Made by a program: the position numbers and the translations under genes | Shown: piece after piece, positions 18,456 through 28,400 of the stretch | Numbering within the stretch: position 1 is the first letter of the stretch | Layout of the letters: each line of letters opens with the position of its first letter | The notes under the pieces: model-generated | Databases searched by the model: none | Seen by the model: only the letters and a program-made list of their open reading frames with translations | Told to the model about the DNA's origin: nothing | Source: Flammeovirgaceae bacterium 311 | GTDB taxonomy: Bacteria > Bacteroidota > Bacteroidia > Cytophagales > Cyclobacteriaceae | Direction: 5' to 3' | DNA: 64,000 nucleotides | Assembly: GCA_000597885.1 (NCBI GenBank) | Contig: CP004371.1 | Coordinates: forward strand, 6,143,501 to 6,207,500

Positions 18456-19931
18456 ATGAAAATACTGTTAACAGGTGCGACCGGCTATATTGGTAAAAGA
18501 CTGCTGCCGGTGCTGATTGGAGAGTGGCACTATGTGATTTGCTGTGTTAGAGACAAAGAGCGGTTTCTGGCAGATGGGATCTACAGGCATCCAAATATCT
18601 CTTTGCTGGAAGTTGATTTTTTGGAAGACATCCCTGTTTCGGATACAATAAAAGACATAGATGCTGCTTACTACCTCATCCACTCCATGAGCAGCAACAT
18701 AGAGGATTTCGAATCGCTGGAGTCTGTCTCTGCCGGAAATTTTGTGAGGCTGGTGGAGCAGACAGCAGTGAAGCAGATCATTTACCTAAGTGGCATCACC
18801 AACGAAGAAAAGCTATCCAGACACCTTGCCTCCAGGCAAAAAGTAGAAACTATCCTGGGCAGAAGCGGGATTCCTTTAACCTGTATCAAAGCTGGTATCA
18901 TTGTGGGTTCCGGCAGTGCCTCATTTGAAATTATTCGTGACCTGGTGGAAAAGCTCCCGCTCATGATCACCCCAAAGTGGCTCAATACCAGGAGCCAACC
19001 CATTGCCATCAGAAATGTGCTGGAGTACCTAACTGGTGTTTTGCTAAGGGAAGAAACTTACAACAACGCTTATGACGTTGACGGGCCCGATGTTTTATCC
19101 TATAAAGAAATGCTGCTGCAATTTGCAGCCGTGCGGGGACTTAAGCGGTACATCATTACGGTGCCGGTCATGACGCCCCGGCTGTCGTCGTACTGGCTCT
19201 ATTTTGTTACTGCGACCTCCTATAAGCTGGCCGTAAACCTGGTAAACAGCATGAAGGTAGAGGTGGTGGCCAAAGATAACAGGCTTCAGCAGATGCTTGG
19301 TGTTCACCCAATTCCTTACAATGAAGCCGTCCAGCTGGCTTTTCAAAAGATAGAACAAAACAATGTGGTATCGAGCTGGAAAGATTCCCTGGTCTCCAGC
19401 GCTTTCGACAATGATTTGCTGGAGCATATCAGCGTTCCCTGCGATGGCTGTTTTACCGACAGGAGACTAAAGCCCCTCAACAGGGGGGTAGAGGAGGTGC
19501 TGGCGAACATCTGGTCGATTGGGGGTAAGCGCGGGTGGTATTACGGTGACTGGCTCTGGAAAATACGGGGTTTTCTGGACAAGATGGTGGGCGGTGTTGG
19601 CCTGCGTCGTGGCAGAACTAATGAGCATACCATCAGTACGGGAGATACCCTTGATTTCTGGCGGGTGCTGGCTGCCGATAAGCAAAACAGGCGCCTGCTG
19701 CTATATGCCGAAATGAAGCTACCCGGAGAGGCCTGGCTTGAGTTTAAGGTAGTAGAGGAAGGGGAGGAACAATACCTGCAGCAAACAGCAACCTTTCGCC
19801 CCCGGGGGCTGATGGGGCGCCTGTACTGGTATGCTGTGCTGCCCTTTCATTTTTTTGTATTTGAAGGAATGGCAGAAAACATCATCAGATACAGGGAAAG
19901 ATACAACCAGCAGCTCCCGCTTCAGGGCTGA
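18456..19931 (+). CDS. NAD(P)-binding SDR/NmrA-like protein with C-terminal DUF2867
   Basis: 491 residues from ATG 18456, which places the Rossmann motif TGATGYIG at residues 6-13, the expected distance from the start; the frame extends to 18414 without added signal. AYYLIHSM and QIIYLSGI are typical atypical-SDR strands, and the usual YxxxK catalytic pair is not obvious, as in NmrA-like proteins. The C-terminal third (DTLDFWRVLAADKQNRRLLL ... LMGRLYWYAVLPFHFFVF) matches DUF2867, a START-like fold. Substrate unknown. Confidence 0.88.
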   Translation: MKILLTGATGYIGKRLLPVLIGEWHYVICCVRDKERFLADGIYRHPNISLLEVDFLEDIPVSDTIKDIDAAYYLIHSMSSNIEDFESLESVSAGNFVRLVEQTAVKQIIYLSGITNEEKLSRHLASRQKVETILGRSGIPLTCIKAGIIVGSGSASFEIIRDLVEKLPLMITPKWLNTRSQPIAIRNVLEYLTGVLLREETYNNAYDVDGPDVLSYKEMLLQFAAVRGLKRYIITVPVMTPRLSSYWLYFVTATSYKLAVNLVNSMKVEVVAKDNRLQQMLGVHPIPYNEAVQLAFQKIEQNNVVSSWKDSLVSSAFDNDLLEHISVPCDGCFTDRRLKPLNRGVEEVLANIWSIGGKRGWYYGDWLWKIRGFLDKMVGGVGLRRGRTNEHTISTGDTLDFWRVLAADKQNRRLLLYAEMKLPGEAWLEFKVVEEGEEQYLQQTATFRPRGLMGRLYWYAVLPFHFFVFEGMAENIIRYRERYNQQLPLQG

Positions 19932-19944
19932 CTGCTGGTTAACC

Positions 19945-20110
19945 TTAGCTGTTTTCTGCTTTAGGAGCCAGATAGCCACCAATTTCAATTGTGGTATCAA
20001 CAAATTCTCCCTCATCCAGGCAGCTTCCTCCTGTCAGCTCACATGCGCAATGTTGAGCGATAACAGCATCTTGTTGCTCTATACTTTGCATCGATGTTTC
20101 TGCCAGTGGG
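19945..20110 (-). pseudogene. Possible frameshifted C-terminus of the M56 peptidase
   Basis: Immediately past the M56 stop, in another frame, an open stretch of about 55 codons reads LAETSMQSIEQQDAVIAQ, then CACELTGGSCLDEGEF and IEIGGYLAPKAENS before TAA at 19945. Its acidic, mixed composition looks coding. One added base in the G-tract at 20108-20111 (C-tract on the coding strand) would join it to the M56 frame (VPPLAETS). Confidence 0.35.
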
Positions 20111-21239
20111 GTACATCAGCTGGCAGGCCGGGTGATGGCGCATCCTGTATTGCTGCAGCATAGGATTTGCTGGTATCCCGCTGATGCCAGTTGTCTGCAG
20201 GTTGTAGCGTAGAAAAGGAGATGGCACCGGCAATAAACAGGCCCAGGAGCAGTAGCAGCTTCTCGGTAGGTAGCAGCACAGTATTGCTGTCGAAAAGAAT
20301 TCTCTTTACACGGTTCATAAGCGCTGGCTTACTACCGGCAAAAGCGGGTGTTATTTTCTCAAAATGGAGGTTGTACTCCTGAAAGCTGATCAGGGCATTT
20401 ACAAACTTGTTCTTGTTCTTTAAAACAGCAATGGCCATATCGTCGCAGCAGTTTTCACGCTCCTGCCTGATAAGACTGGAAACCCACAGTATGGCAGGGT
20501 TGAAGAAAAAGATTGTTTCTGCAAAGCTCTGAAAGAGGTTTAGCAGGTAATCTCTTCTGCGAATGTGCGCAAGCTCATGCAGCAGAATAGCCTCTATCTG
20601 ATCGGCGGGAATTAGAGCAAGCATACCGGTCGGCACCAGGATAACAGGCTTAAGGTAGCCAATTACTACCGGCACTTTAACAAGCGCAGATTCAAGCAGT
20701 GCTACAGGATAGTAAACCTTCAGCTTCCGGGCCAGATCAGCCACCTGCATTGGCCAGTAAGCTGACTCCGGCGCTGTGGCATTGTTGCGCAGGCGGGAGA
20801 TGTAGTAAATGCCGCCACAGATCCGGATGGTTTTGTAAGCAAATACCACAAACCAGATCAGCACAATGTAGTGGGCGTAGGCGTTACACACTGCAATCAG
20901 CTTGGTTAGCAGGGCATCTACTCCATCACCGGCAGTTGCAGAAGCAGGGGCTTGTACCGTTGCCGCGGCAATATTGGAAAAGCTTAGTACAGCAGTTCCA
21001 GCTAGTGTTTTATCTGTTGCCAGCTGTTGGATGAAGGTATAAGCAGCCGCTCCCAAAAACAGCATAAATAAAAAAGTCAGGAGCGAATACCGCAGGCCCG
21101 GCGAAGATTTGCGGGTAAGCTGTATGACCAGCCCGGCGAGCACTGCCAGAATCAGTCCCTGCCAGAGGGAGTGTATGAGCATCCAGCTAAGGGCTTGAAT
21201 TCCTTTTTCAGGCGTAAAAAAATATGATAATGATGCCAT
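20079..21239 (-). CDS. BlaR1-type M56 family metallopeptidase, membrane sensor
   Basis: 386 residues. Hydrophobic segments lie at about 20-42, 50-72, 122-142 and 310-330. The zinc-binding HELAH is at 221-225 inside ILLHELAHIRRRDYL, with the second conserved block ENCCDDMAIAVLKNKNKFVNALI. In BlaR1/MecR1 systems such proteins sense an envelope signal and trigger inactivation of the BlaI repressor, which is encoded just upstream here. The C-terminus (PADVPHWQKHRCKV) is short and may result from a frameshift. No beta-lactamase gene is adjacent, so the target is open. Confidence 0.88.
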   Translation of the reverse strand: MASLSYFFTPEKGIQALSWMLIHSLWQGLILAVLAGLVIQLTRKSSPGLRYSLLTFLFMLFLGAAAYTFIQQLATDKTLAGTAVLSFSNIAAATVQAPASATAGDGVDALLTKLIAVCNAYAHYIVLIWFVVFAYKTIRICGGIYYISRLRNNATAPESAYWPMQVADLARKLKVYYPVALLESALVKVPVVIGYLKPVILVPTGMLALIPADQIEAILLHELAHIRRRDYLLNLFQSFAETIFFFNPAILWVSSLIRQERENCCDDMAIAVLKNKNKFVNALISFQEYNLHFEKITPAFAGSKPALMNRVKRILFDSNTVLLPTEKLLLLLGLFIAGAISFSTLQPADNWHQRDTSKSYAAAIQDAPSPGLPADVPHWQKHRCKV

Positions 21240-21253
21240 AACCTATTGCTAGT

Positions 21254-21655
21254 TTATTTTTCCTGCTCCATTTTTCTGATCATTTCCTTGATGGCTTTCA
21301 GTTCTGCTTCTGAAGTTTTTTTATTGCCCAGCAGCTGCATCATCAGCTTACCGGCCGATCCCTGGTACATGGTGTCAATAAATTTATCGAGCAGCGCATC
21401 TTTGGTTTTTGCTTCTGCTTCGGCTACCCTGTAAACATGCTTCATGCTGCTTTCGTCGCGCTGCAGTAAACCCTTGTCTACCATAATCTGCATCAGCTTT
21501 AGGGTAGAGGTGTAATTTACCGCACGCTGCTTGTTTAGCTCGTCATTAACATAGCGCACGGTAGATGGGCCATGCTGCCAAAGTACCTGCAGGATTTCCA
21601 GCTCAGCCCGGGTGGGCTCAGGCAATGGGGCGGAGGTTTTGTGGGATATGCTCAT
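21254..21655 (-). CDS. BlaI/MecI/CopY-family transcriptional repressor
   Basis: 133 residues. It has a winged-helix N-terminal domain (PTRAELEILQVLWQHGPSTV, RAVNYTSTLKLMQIMVDKGL, HVYRVAEAE) and a C-terminal helical dimerisation domain rich in Lys/Glu. It represses its own operon and others until cleaved. It is followed by the M56 sensor gene after 14 bp, the standard pairing. A palindrome about 20 bp upstream of the start is a candidate operator. Confidence 0.92.
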   Translation of the reverse strand: MSISHKTSAPLPEPTRAELEILQVLWQHGPSTVRYVNDELNKQRAVNYTSTLKLMQIMVDKGLLQRDESSMKHVYRVAEAEAKTKDALLDKFIDTMYQGSAGKLMMQLLGNKKTSEAELKAIKEMIRKMEQEK

Positions 21656-22015
21656 GATTCAAAGGTAGGAAAACTTTCGTACGAAGATTCTTACAGGCTT
21701 AAGACTTTGATGAATGGCCGAAATCAATATGTAAACAGCCTCTAAATTTTATATGAATGGCCGTTAACTTTCTTTGGGAAGAGCGTGAAAGGAATGGTGC
21801 AGCTGTTCCGTTTGCTTTTTTAGCTGTACTGCAAGCCTACCGTTAGCTGCCGTTGAAATTTTTTTACCTGCAAACAGTAGGTCTATTTACAGGAAGCGCA
21901 GGTGTATAAACCGGAATATTTAGCTTATTTTTGAAGATAGAGGAATCGAATGAGCGCATTGATGGGGTGTTAACGGGCGTTAAAAAAATAAGCTACGATT
22001 TCCCGGGATTTAAAC
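21656..22015. other. Divergent intergenic region, 360 bp
   Basis: It lies between the BlaI repressor and the starch-locus regulator. It holds the candidate BlaI palindrome, two copies of ATGAATGGCCG about 42 bp apart (21710 and 21752), and a TATTTTTG -7-like box (21926-21933) facing the regulator without a clear -33 partner. No gene seen. Confidence 0.45.
21676..21685. promoter_or_regulatory. Candidate BlaI operator palindrome
   Basis: TTCGTACGAA is a perfect 10-bp palindrome 21 bp upstream of the BlaI start, where autoregulatory sites usually lie. The assignment rests only on position and symmetry. Confidence 0.3.
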
Positions 22016-25000
22016 ATGATCACTAAAGAAGGTTTAGCAGCTTTAACTGTGGCAGTACCGGTATTTCAGGCATACAGGCTGAAAGAGGGCTTAACGCATG
22101 CTGTACCGGTCAATGTTATAGGGGTACTTACCTTACTTTTGTCGGTGTTCCTGACCTTACCGGGGGTGGCACAAACCGCTGCGGCTCTGCCTACAGATCA
22201 GTACCGGTACTACGATATCAATAAAATTCACTCCAATGAGGTGATCAAAGGCATCACCAAGGATGATAAAGGCTTTGTATGGCTGGCCACAGACCAGGGA
22301 GTGCTGCGCTTCGATGGTAACGAAACAGTGCTGTTCTTTAAAGAGCTTCCCAGCCCCTACACCAAAAAATTCCTGAAAAGAAAAAACGGGCAGTTGCTGG
22401 TGCTTACCGATTACGGCGTTAAGGAAATTATTCATAACCCGGATACCACCTATTTCAGGCCCATGGAGGTAGGAGGGAAGCCACTGGACGAACCTCTTAA
22501 TTACCCCAAGTCTGTTTTTGAAGATAAAGAAGGCAACGTCTGGATCGGCGAAGCTAATGCAGTAGTAAAACTTTCTGAGGCCGGGTTCAAACGGTATTTT
22601 CTGGGAGCCAGATACCAGTCTATTAACTACCACCGCTCTTTTTCCTTTGCCGACGATGCCTTTGGCCATATCTGGATAGCACCTTACCAGGGCAGGCTGC
22701 TGACCTACAACAAAGCCCAGGACAGGCTGGAGGAAGTTGGCATCAGCAATTATCCCCTTACAGAGGCAACCGCCATCATTAGTCTTCGCGGCGATCATTT
22801 GCTGATCTTTGGAAAGGAGGGGATTCTTCAGCTTAAGATTGACAGCGGGAAAAACATCCTGGAAAACACCTGGATAGGAGGCCCCGGCTATATATCCACG
22901 GCCATTCTTATCGATAATGTTCTCTATGTGGGCACCTGGGGCAACGGACTTTACTTTGCCAACACAGGAGAGACACCATACCGCTTTCAGAAATTAAGCG
23001 CTCTTTCTTTCCGGGATGTGCTGGATTTTCATTACGATCAGCAACTTGATGAAATATGGATTACAGGCAGTGAAAATATAGGCTTGTTGAAGCCCTCGGT
23101 GGTAAAGCCCATGCAGGCCCTGGGCGATTCGCGCATAGAATCTTTTGACTTCGACAGCACGGGCACCCTCTACTATTCTACAGGGGAGCAGCTCCTGAAA
23201 CTGGCACCTGCAGAAGGGGAGGAGGTAAGTAGCTTACAGGCGGCCACCTCTGCCTATTTCGATCGCATTGTGGCCGATGATGATAAGTTGTGGATAGGCG
23301 ATGCCCTTGGCAGAATCTCCTACTATAGTCTTTCTACAAATGATATGCAGCAGGTTCGGGATAGTATTTCAGGACCAACGGTAACCTATATCCTAAAAGA
23401 CAGGGAAGGGAATAAATGGTTTGCAGGTTTGAATGAACTGGTGAAGGTAGATAACAACGGAGAAGTAGGGGTCTATGAAGAGGTGAGTAATTCTGTGGTC
23501 CTGGGGCAGTCTGCCAGCGGAGAGCTGCTTTGCGGTGGGCAGGGACGCAGCAACTTATTGTACCGGTTCCAGGAGGAAACAAATCAGTTTAAGCCGCTGA
23601 AGGTAGATTTTACATTTGCGGCTACAGAGGCAATAATAGTAAACGATATAGCCTTTGACAGCCTGGGAAATGCCTGGCTGGCTACCAGCGAAGGGCTGGT
23701 GCGCACAACAGCAAAAGGCGAGGGCTATACAGCTGAAAGGGTTACCCTTAAGGGGATTGATATTAACGAACCGCTTACGTCAATTCTCATTCTGGGAGAG
23801 CAGGTCTGGCTGGGATACCCAAATGCCCTGGCCTTTTACAAGCAGGGGCAGGTAGTGCTCTATACCCGCGAAAATGGCCTGCCTTCCAGGGTACTGAAGG
23901 AAAGGTGTTTCCGGCTGCACGACAATAAGCTTTATGTGGCCACCGCCAAAGGACTTGCCCAGATAGATATTACACGGCCGTTTTACCAGTTAACGCCCCA
24001 GCCCCAGCTCAAAGGGGTACTGATCAACGGCGAGAAGTTTCCTATATCGGGTAGCGAGAATCTCAGGTTTCCGCATGGAGCAAGAATGCAGTTCGATTTT
24101 GCAAGCCTTACCTATCCGGGCAATAATGTATTGTACCAGACTCGCCTGAGTGGTGCAGAAAAGAACTGGTCGGAGCCCAGCCCCAACAATTCTATCTCCA
24201 TATTCGGTTTTTCTGAAGGTACATATACGCTGCAGGTTAGGGCCCGTGATACAGGATATCTATGGAGCGAGCCCATGGAGTTTACATTTGTGGTGGCAGC
24301 ACCCTGGTACAAATCCTGGTGGGCTTTACTGCTTTTCCTGCTGGCGGGCGTGTTACTGATTATCACCTCTGTTAAGGTTTACCACTACCACCTGATTAAC
24401 CAGAAGAAAAGGCTGCAACGGATCATAGAGGAGCGCACCCGGGAAATTAGCCTGCAGAAGAATGAGATCATTGAGCAAAAGAACAAGCTGATCCAGCAGA
24501 AGGAAGAGCTTATTGAAAAAAATAACGCTGTGTATAAATCACAAAAAGCCTTAACCGAGGCAGATCTGAAATTTATGCATTTAAAGGAAAAGCAGCTGCA
24601 GGATCAGATAGAATACCGCAACAAGCAGATCACGACGCATACGCTCAACATCATCCAGAAAAATGAGATGATGCAGGAATTACGTGATCAGCTGGAGAAG
24701 AGCATCAAAGCCTCAAATGGTAGTGCGCCCCAAACGGAGCTCAAGAAAATGCTGAAGATGATAGATGAAAGCTATCGCCTGGACAAGGACTGGGAAGACT
24801 TTAAGCTTTACTTCGAGCAGATCCATACCGGCTTTTATGCCAAGCTTAAAGTGAATTACCCCGACCTTACCAACCAGGAGCTGCGGCACTGCGCCCTCAT
24901 CAGGCTTAACCTAAGCAATGCCGAATGTGCCTCCCTGCTGGGAATTTCTCCAGGCAGTATCAAAGTTACCCGCACCCGTCTGCGTAAAAAATTAAATTTG

Positions 25001-25042
25001 GAAAACCACCAGAGCCTTACCGATCTGTTAATGGGTATTTAA
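22016..25042 (+). CDS. One-component transmembrane regulator (beta-propeller, Y_Y_Y, coiled coil, LuxR-type HTH)
   Basis: 1008 residues. A signal/anchor (VNVIGVLTLLLSVFLTLPG) is followed by many two-component-regulator propeller repeats (KDDKGFVWLATDQGVLRFDG, EDKEGNVWIGEANAVVKL) to about residue 650. A Y_Y_Y Ig-like domain follows (about 690-755: LRFPHGARMQFDFASLTYPG, LQVRARDTGYLWS). Then come a TM helix (about 764-788), a long Gln/Glu/Lys coiled coil (790-905) and a C-terminal HTH (NLSNAECASLLGISPGSIKV). It lacks kinase and receiver domains, so it senses a periplasmic glycan and binds DNA directly, like SusR in logic. It sits just upstream of susC and is the likely activator of the starch locus. 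Confidence 0.9.
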   Translation: MITKEGLAALTVAVPVFQAYRLKEGLTHAVPVNVIGVLTLLLSVFLTLPGVAQTAAALPTDQYRYYDINKIHSNEVIKGITKDDKGFVWLATDQGVLRFDGNETVLFFKELPSPYTKKFLKRKNGQLLVLTDYGVKEIIHNPDTTYFRPMEVGGKPLDEPLNYPKSVFEDKEGNVWIGEANAVVKLSEAGFKRYFLGARYQSINYHRSFSFADDAFGHIWIAPYQGRLLTYNKAQDRLEEVGISNYPLTEATAIISLRGDHLLIFGKEGILQLKIDSGKNILENTWIGGPGYISTAILIDNVLYVGTWGNGLYFANTGETPYRFQKLSALSFRDVLDFHYDQQLDEIWITGSENIGLLKPSVVKPMQALGDSRIESFDFDSTGTLYYSTGEQLLKLAPAEGEEVSSLQAATSAYFDRIVADDDKLWIGDALGRISYYSLSTNDMQQVRDSISGPTVTYILKDREGNKWFAGLNELVKVDNNGEVGVYEEVSNSVVLGQSASGELLCGGQGRSNLLYRFQEETNQFKPLKVDFTFAATEAIIVNDIAFDSLGNAWLATSEGLVRTTAKGEGYTAERVTLKGIDINEPLTSILILGEQVWLGYPNALAFYKQGQVVLYTRENGLPSRVLKERCFRLHDNKLYVATAKGLAQIDITRPFYQLTPQPQLKGVLINGEKFPISGSENLRFPHGARMQFDFASLTYPGNNVLYQTRLSGAEKNWSEPSPNNSISIFGFSEGTYTLQVRARDTGYLWSEPMEFTFVVAAPWYKSWWALLLFLLAGVLLIITSVKVYHYHLINQKKRLQRIIEERTREISLQKNEIIEQKNKLIQQKEELIEKNNAVYKSQKALTEADLKFMHLKEKQLQDQIEYRNKQITTHTLNIIQKNEMMQELRDQLEKSIKASNGSAPQTELKKMLKMIDESYRLDKDWEDFKLYFEQIHTGFYAKLKVNYPDLTNQELRHCALIRLNLSNAECASLLGISPGSIKVTRTRLRKKLNLENHQSLTDLLMGI

Positions 25043-25491
25043 GGCTGTTCTCAACAAAGCATAACTGATTTTATCAGGGGTAAACAATCAGTTAACCAAC
25101 TTTTATAAAGGTAAAATACCAAAAAGAATCCGGTAGGATTATTCTCCTTTTTATACCCCTCTATTTTTTTCTTTGTTAACCGTTTGTTAACCTTTCAGAA
25201 GTTGCTAATTCACGTTGAATAGCTGTTTAGGCCCTTTTTTGCACTTCCTGTTAACCTCTGTACCTTCCATTTTTTCACCCACTCTGTTTACTTCTTGTAC
25301 CCCTCTTTTTCTTGGAGGGCACTTGTGCGTTTTCTACATTTCACTCGATTGCATAAGCAATTCATACGATTGCATCCATATGTTTTTTATACGAAGGATA
25401 AACGCAAAACCAATCATGAATCATTAGCTCATACCATTCCTGCAATTCAGGAAAAGGCACAAAAATTTACTTACACTAACCAATTCATCAC
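25043..25491 (+). promoter_or_regulatory. Regulatory region upstream of the starch locus, 449 bp
   Basis: No gene seen. The region is T-rich and contains four GTTAACC words (25091-25097, 25175-25181, 25186-25192, 25250-25256), the middle two as an 11-bp tandem TTTGTTAACC repeat. Nearer the susC start are two CGATTGCAT words (25346-25354 and 25367-25375) 21 bp apart, the first part of an inverted repeat ATTGC-N4-GCAAT. These are candidate binding sites for the upstream regulator and a second factor; a clear -33/-7 pair could not be fixed. Confidence 0.5.
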
Positions 25492-28400
25492 ATGAACAAA
25501 ATTTTTACGAGACATGCCCTGCTCTTATGGCTGTTCGTTATGTTTGGCGCCCTCTCCGCATGGGCGCAGGGCCGCAGCGTATCGGGTACCGTTACTTCTT
25601 CTACCGGTGATGAACCCCTTCCCGGAGTTGCCATTCGGGTGCAAGGCACTACCACCGGTACTGTAACAGATCTGGATGGCCGTTATCAAATACAGGTTCC
25701 TTCTGATGCAGCTGTGCTGGTGTTTTCTTATGTGGGTTTCAATACCCAGGAAATAACCGTTGGCAACCGTACTACCATTAATATAAAACTGGCAGAAGAT
25801 GTCGAAACATTGGGCGAAGTAGTGGTAGTAGGCTATGGTGTGCAGGAAAAAAGAGAGGTTACAGGCTCTATTGCCAGAGTTGATGGTGACAGAATCGCTG
25901 AAATGCCTACTCCCAGCTTTGAAGCAGCCCTGCAGGGAAGGGCCGCCGGTGTGCAGGTGATCCAGGGCAGTGGACTGGCAGGCAGTGGTTCTGTTATTAA
26001 AATACGTGGTACCAGCGCCATCAGCGCCAGCGGCGATCCGCTCTATGTGGTAGATGGTGTACCTATTACACAGGATAACTTTTTAGGCGGTAACAGGGGT
26101 GCCATGAACCAGAACCCCCTGGCTACGATTAACCCCGAAGATATTGAATCGGTTGAAATCCTGAAAGATGCTGGCGCCGCTGCTATTTATGGCTCAAGAG
26201 GAGCCAATGGCGTAATCCTGGTGACCACCAAAAGAGGTAAATCCAAAAAAGGCACGCTTAACTTCAGTACCGATCATGGCTTTTCAGGTCCGGCAGTAAA
26301 ACAGGAGTTCCTAAATACTGCAGAGCTGATACAGCTACGCCAGGAGGCATGGGAAAACGACGGCAACACCGGCCCGGTCTGGCTGCCTGGTTTTACCACC
26401 GCCGAATCCAGCAGTGAGGCCAGGGCGCAGGCCATACAGCAGGCCTTGCAGACTAATACCGACTGGTGGGATGAAACAACCAGAACTGGCTACCTGCAGG
26501 AATATAACCTTTCCTATTCCAAGGCTAATGAGCGTTTAAGCACGTTTATATCCGGCTCCTACAGCGATAACGAGAGCTTTCTGAAAGGCAACAGCTATGA
26601 GCGCCTTAGCGGCCGCGTGAATCTGGATGCAAATCTTGCCAAAAATTTCAAGGTTACACTTTCATCTTCTGTCAGCAGGGGCATTAACAACCGGGTAGAT
26701 GCTGCCTGGAGTGGTGGTTTGGGACAGGCCATGTCAACAGCGCTTCCATACTATCCTATTTATAACCAGGATGGCACCTTTTTCAACGATGGTTCTAATC
26801 CTGTGAGAACCAGAGAGCTGCTGGACTGGCGAGTAAGGGACTTGCGAACCATCAGCAACCTGACACTGACCTACACACCCATCAAGAACCTGAATATTAG
26901 GGCAGTGGGTGGTTACGATTACCTGGACAGCAATGATGATACCTTCAGCCCTGCTGAACTAAACGGTTCTGCAAACAACAACGCCAACAGGTATAAAGTC
27001 TGGACAGAAAACTATACCCTTTCGCTGCAGGCTGATTACCAGTTGCAGCTGGAAAATAGCAAACTAACTTTGTTAGGCGGTACAGAGTATCAGGATAAGA
27101 CCAACAATTTCAGGGATTTTTCCGTAGTAGGCATAGAAAACCCCATTTATGATTATGAAGATGCGGAAGATGCCGGCCTGAATCAGAACAGACAGGATAT
27201 AGATATCATCAGGTTCTTCAGCTACTTTGGCCGTGCTACCTATTCGATCAAAGACCGCTACATATTACAGGGTATTGCCCGCGTAGATGCTTCTTCCACC
27301 TTTGGTCCTGATAACCAGACTGGTTTCTTCCCATCGGTGTCGGCTGCCTGGATTGTTTCTGAAGAAGGTTTCATGCAAAACATCTCCCAGGTCAGCATGC
27401 TGAAATTAAGAGGTAGCTATGGTTTGATTGGTACACCCCCAGGTGCTACTAACCTGTACAGAGGTACTTATATCGTAGAAGGTAACAATCCTTACGCTGG
27501 TAGTGATGTAATCTATCCGGAAAGACTGCCAAACCCTGGCTTAAAATGGCAAACCACCTACAACACCGACCTGGGGCTTGAGTTTGGTTTATTTGGTAAC
27601 CGCATTACAGGCGAGCTGGCCTATTACAATCGCTTAACACAGGATGTATTGGTAAACCGTGCCAATCCGCCTTCAACCGGTTTTGGCACTTACTGGGATA
27701 ACGTAGGCGAAATTCGCAATACAGGTGTTGAGTTTGAGTTCTCCTCTAAAAACCTGGTAGGTAACTTTAGCTGGACTACCAATTTTAACATAGCCCATAA
27801 CAATAATGAAGTACTAAGCCTGGGCGACCTTACACCGGATGCAGCAGGTGGTGGAACCAACGACACCCGTGTGGTGGTGGGCTATCCGGTAGGTGCTAAC
27901 TACCTGGTTCGCTTTTCAGGCGTTGATCCTGCCGATGGCTTGCCCATCTGGCTGGATGCTGAGGGATATCAGACCAAAGAATTCTCACTGGATCACAGGG
28001 TAATTGTTGGTGATGTACTGCCAGACTTTACAGGCGGTATCTCCAACACCTTTGGCTATGGCGGGTTTGACCTGAGCTTCCTGTTTACCTTTACCAAAGG
28101 AGGTAATATTTATGATGGCTCTGCAAAACGCCAGCTTGGTAAAGTAACAGACTGGAACATGCGGAGCGAGATTGCAGACCGCTGGACTGGTCCAGGCGAT
28201 ACGGATGCTAAGTTCCCACGTCTGACGCTGCAAAACTATCCCGGCCTACCCGATGAGTGGCAGTATAACTCAACCCTGTTCCTGCACGATGCCTCCTTCC
28301 TGCGTTTGCGCAACCTTAGCATAGGGTATAATCTGCCTGCTTCTGCTGCCGCTAAAATACGCGCTTCTACAGCCCGGGTATCCCTTAGTGCCATGAACCT

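Noticed and set aside
20079..21655. Beta-lactam resistance locus
   Set aside because: BlaI and M56 genes are present, but no beta-lactamase or penicillin-binding protein gene is adjacent; such pairs control many other genes in Bacteroidota.
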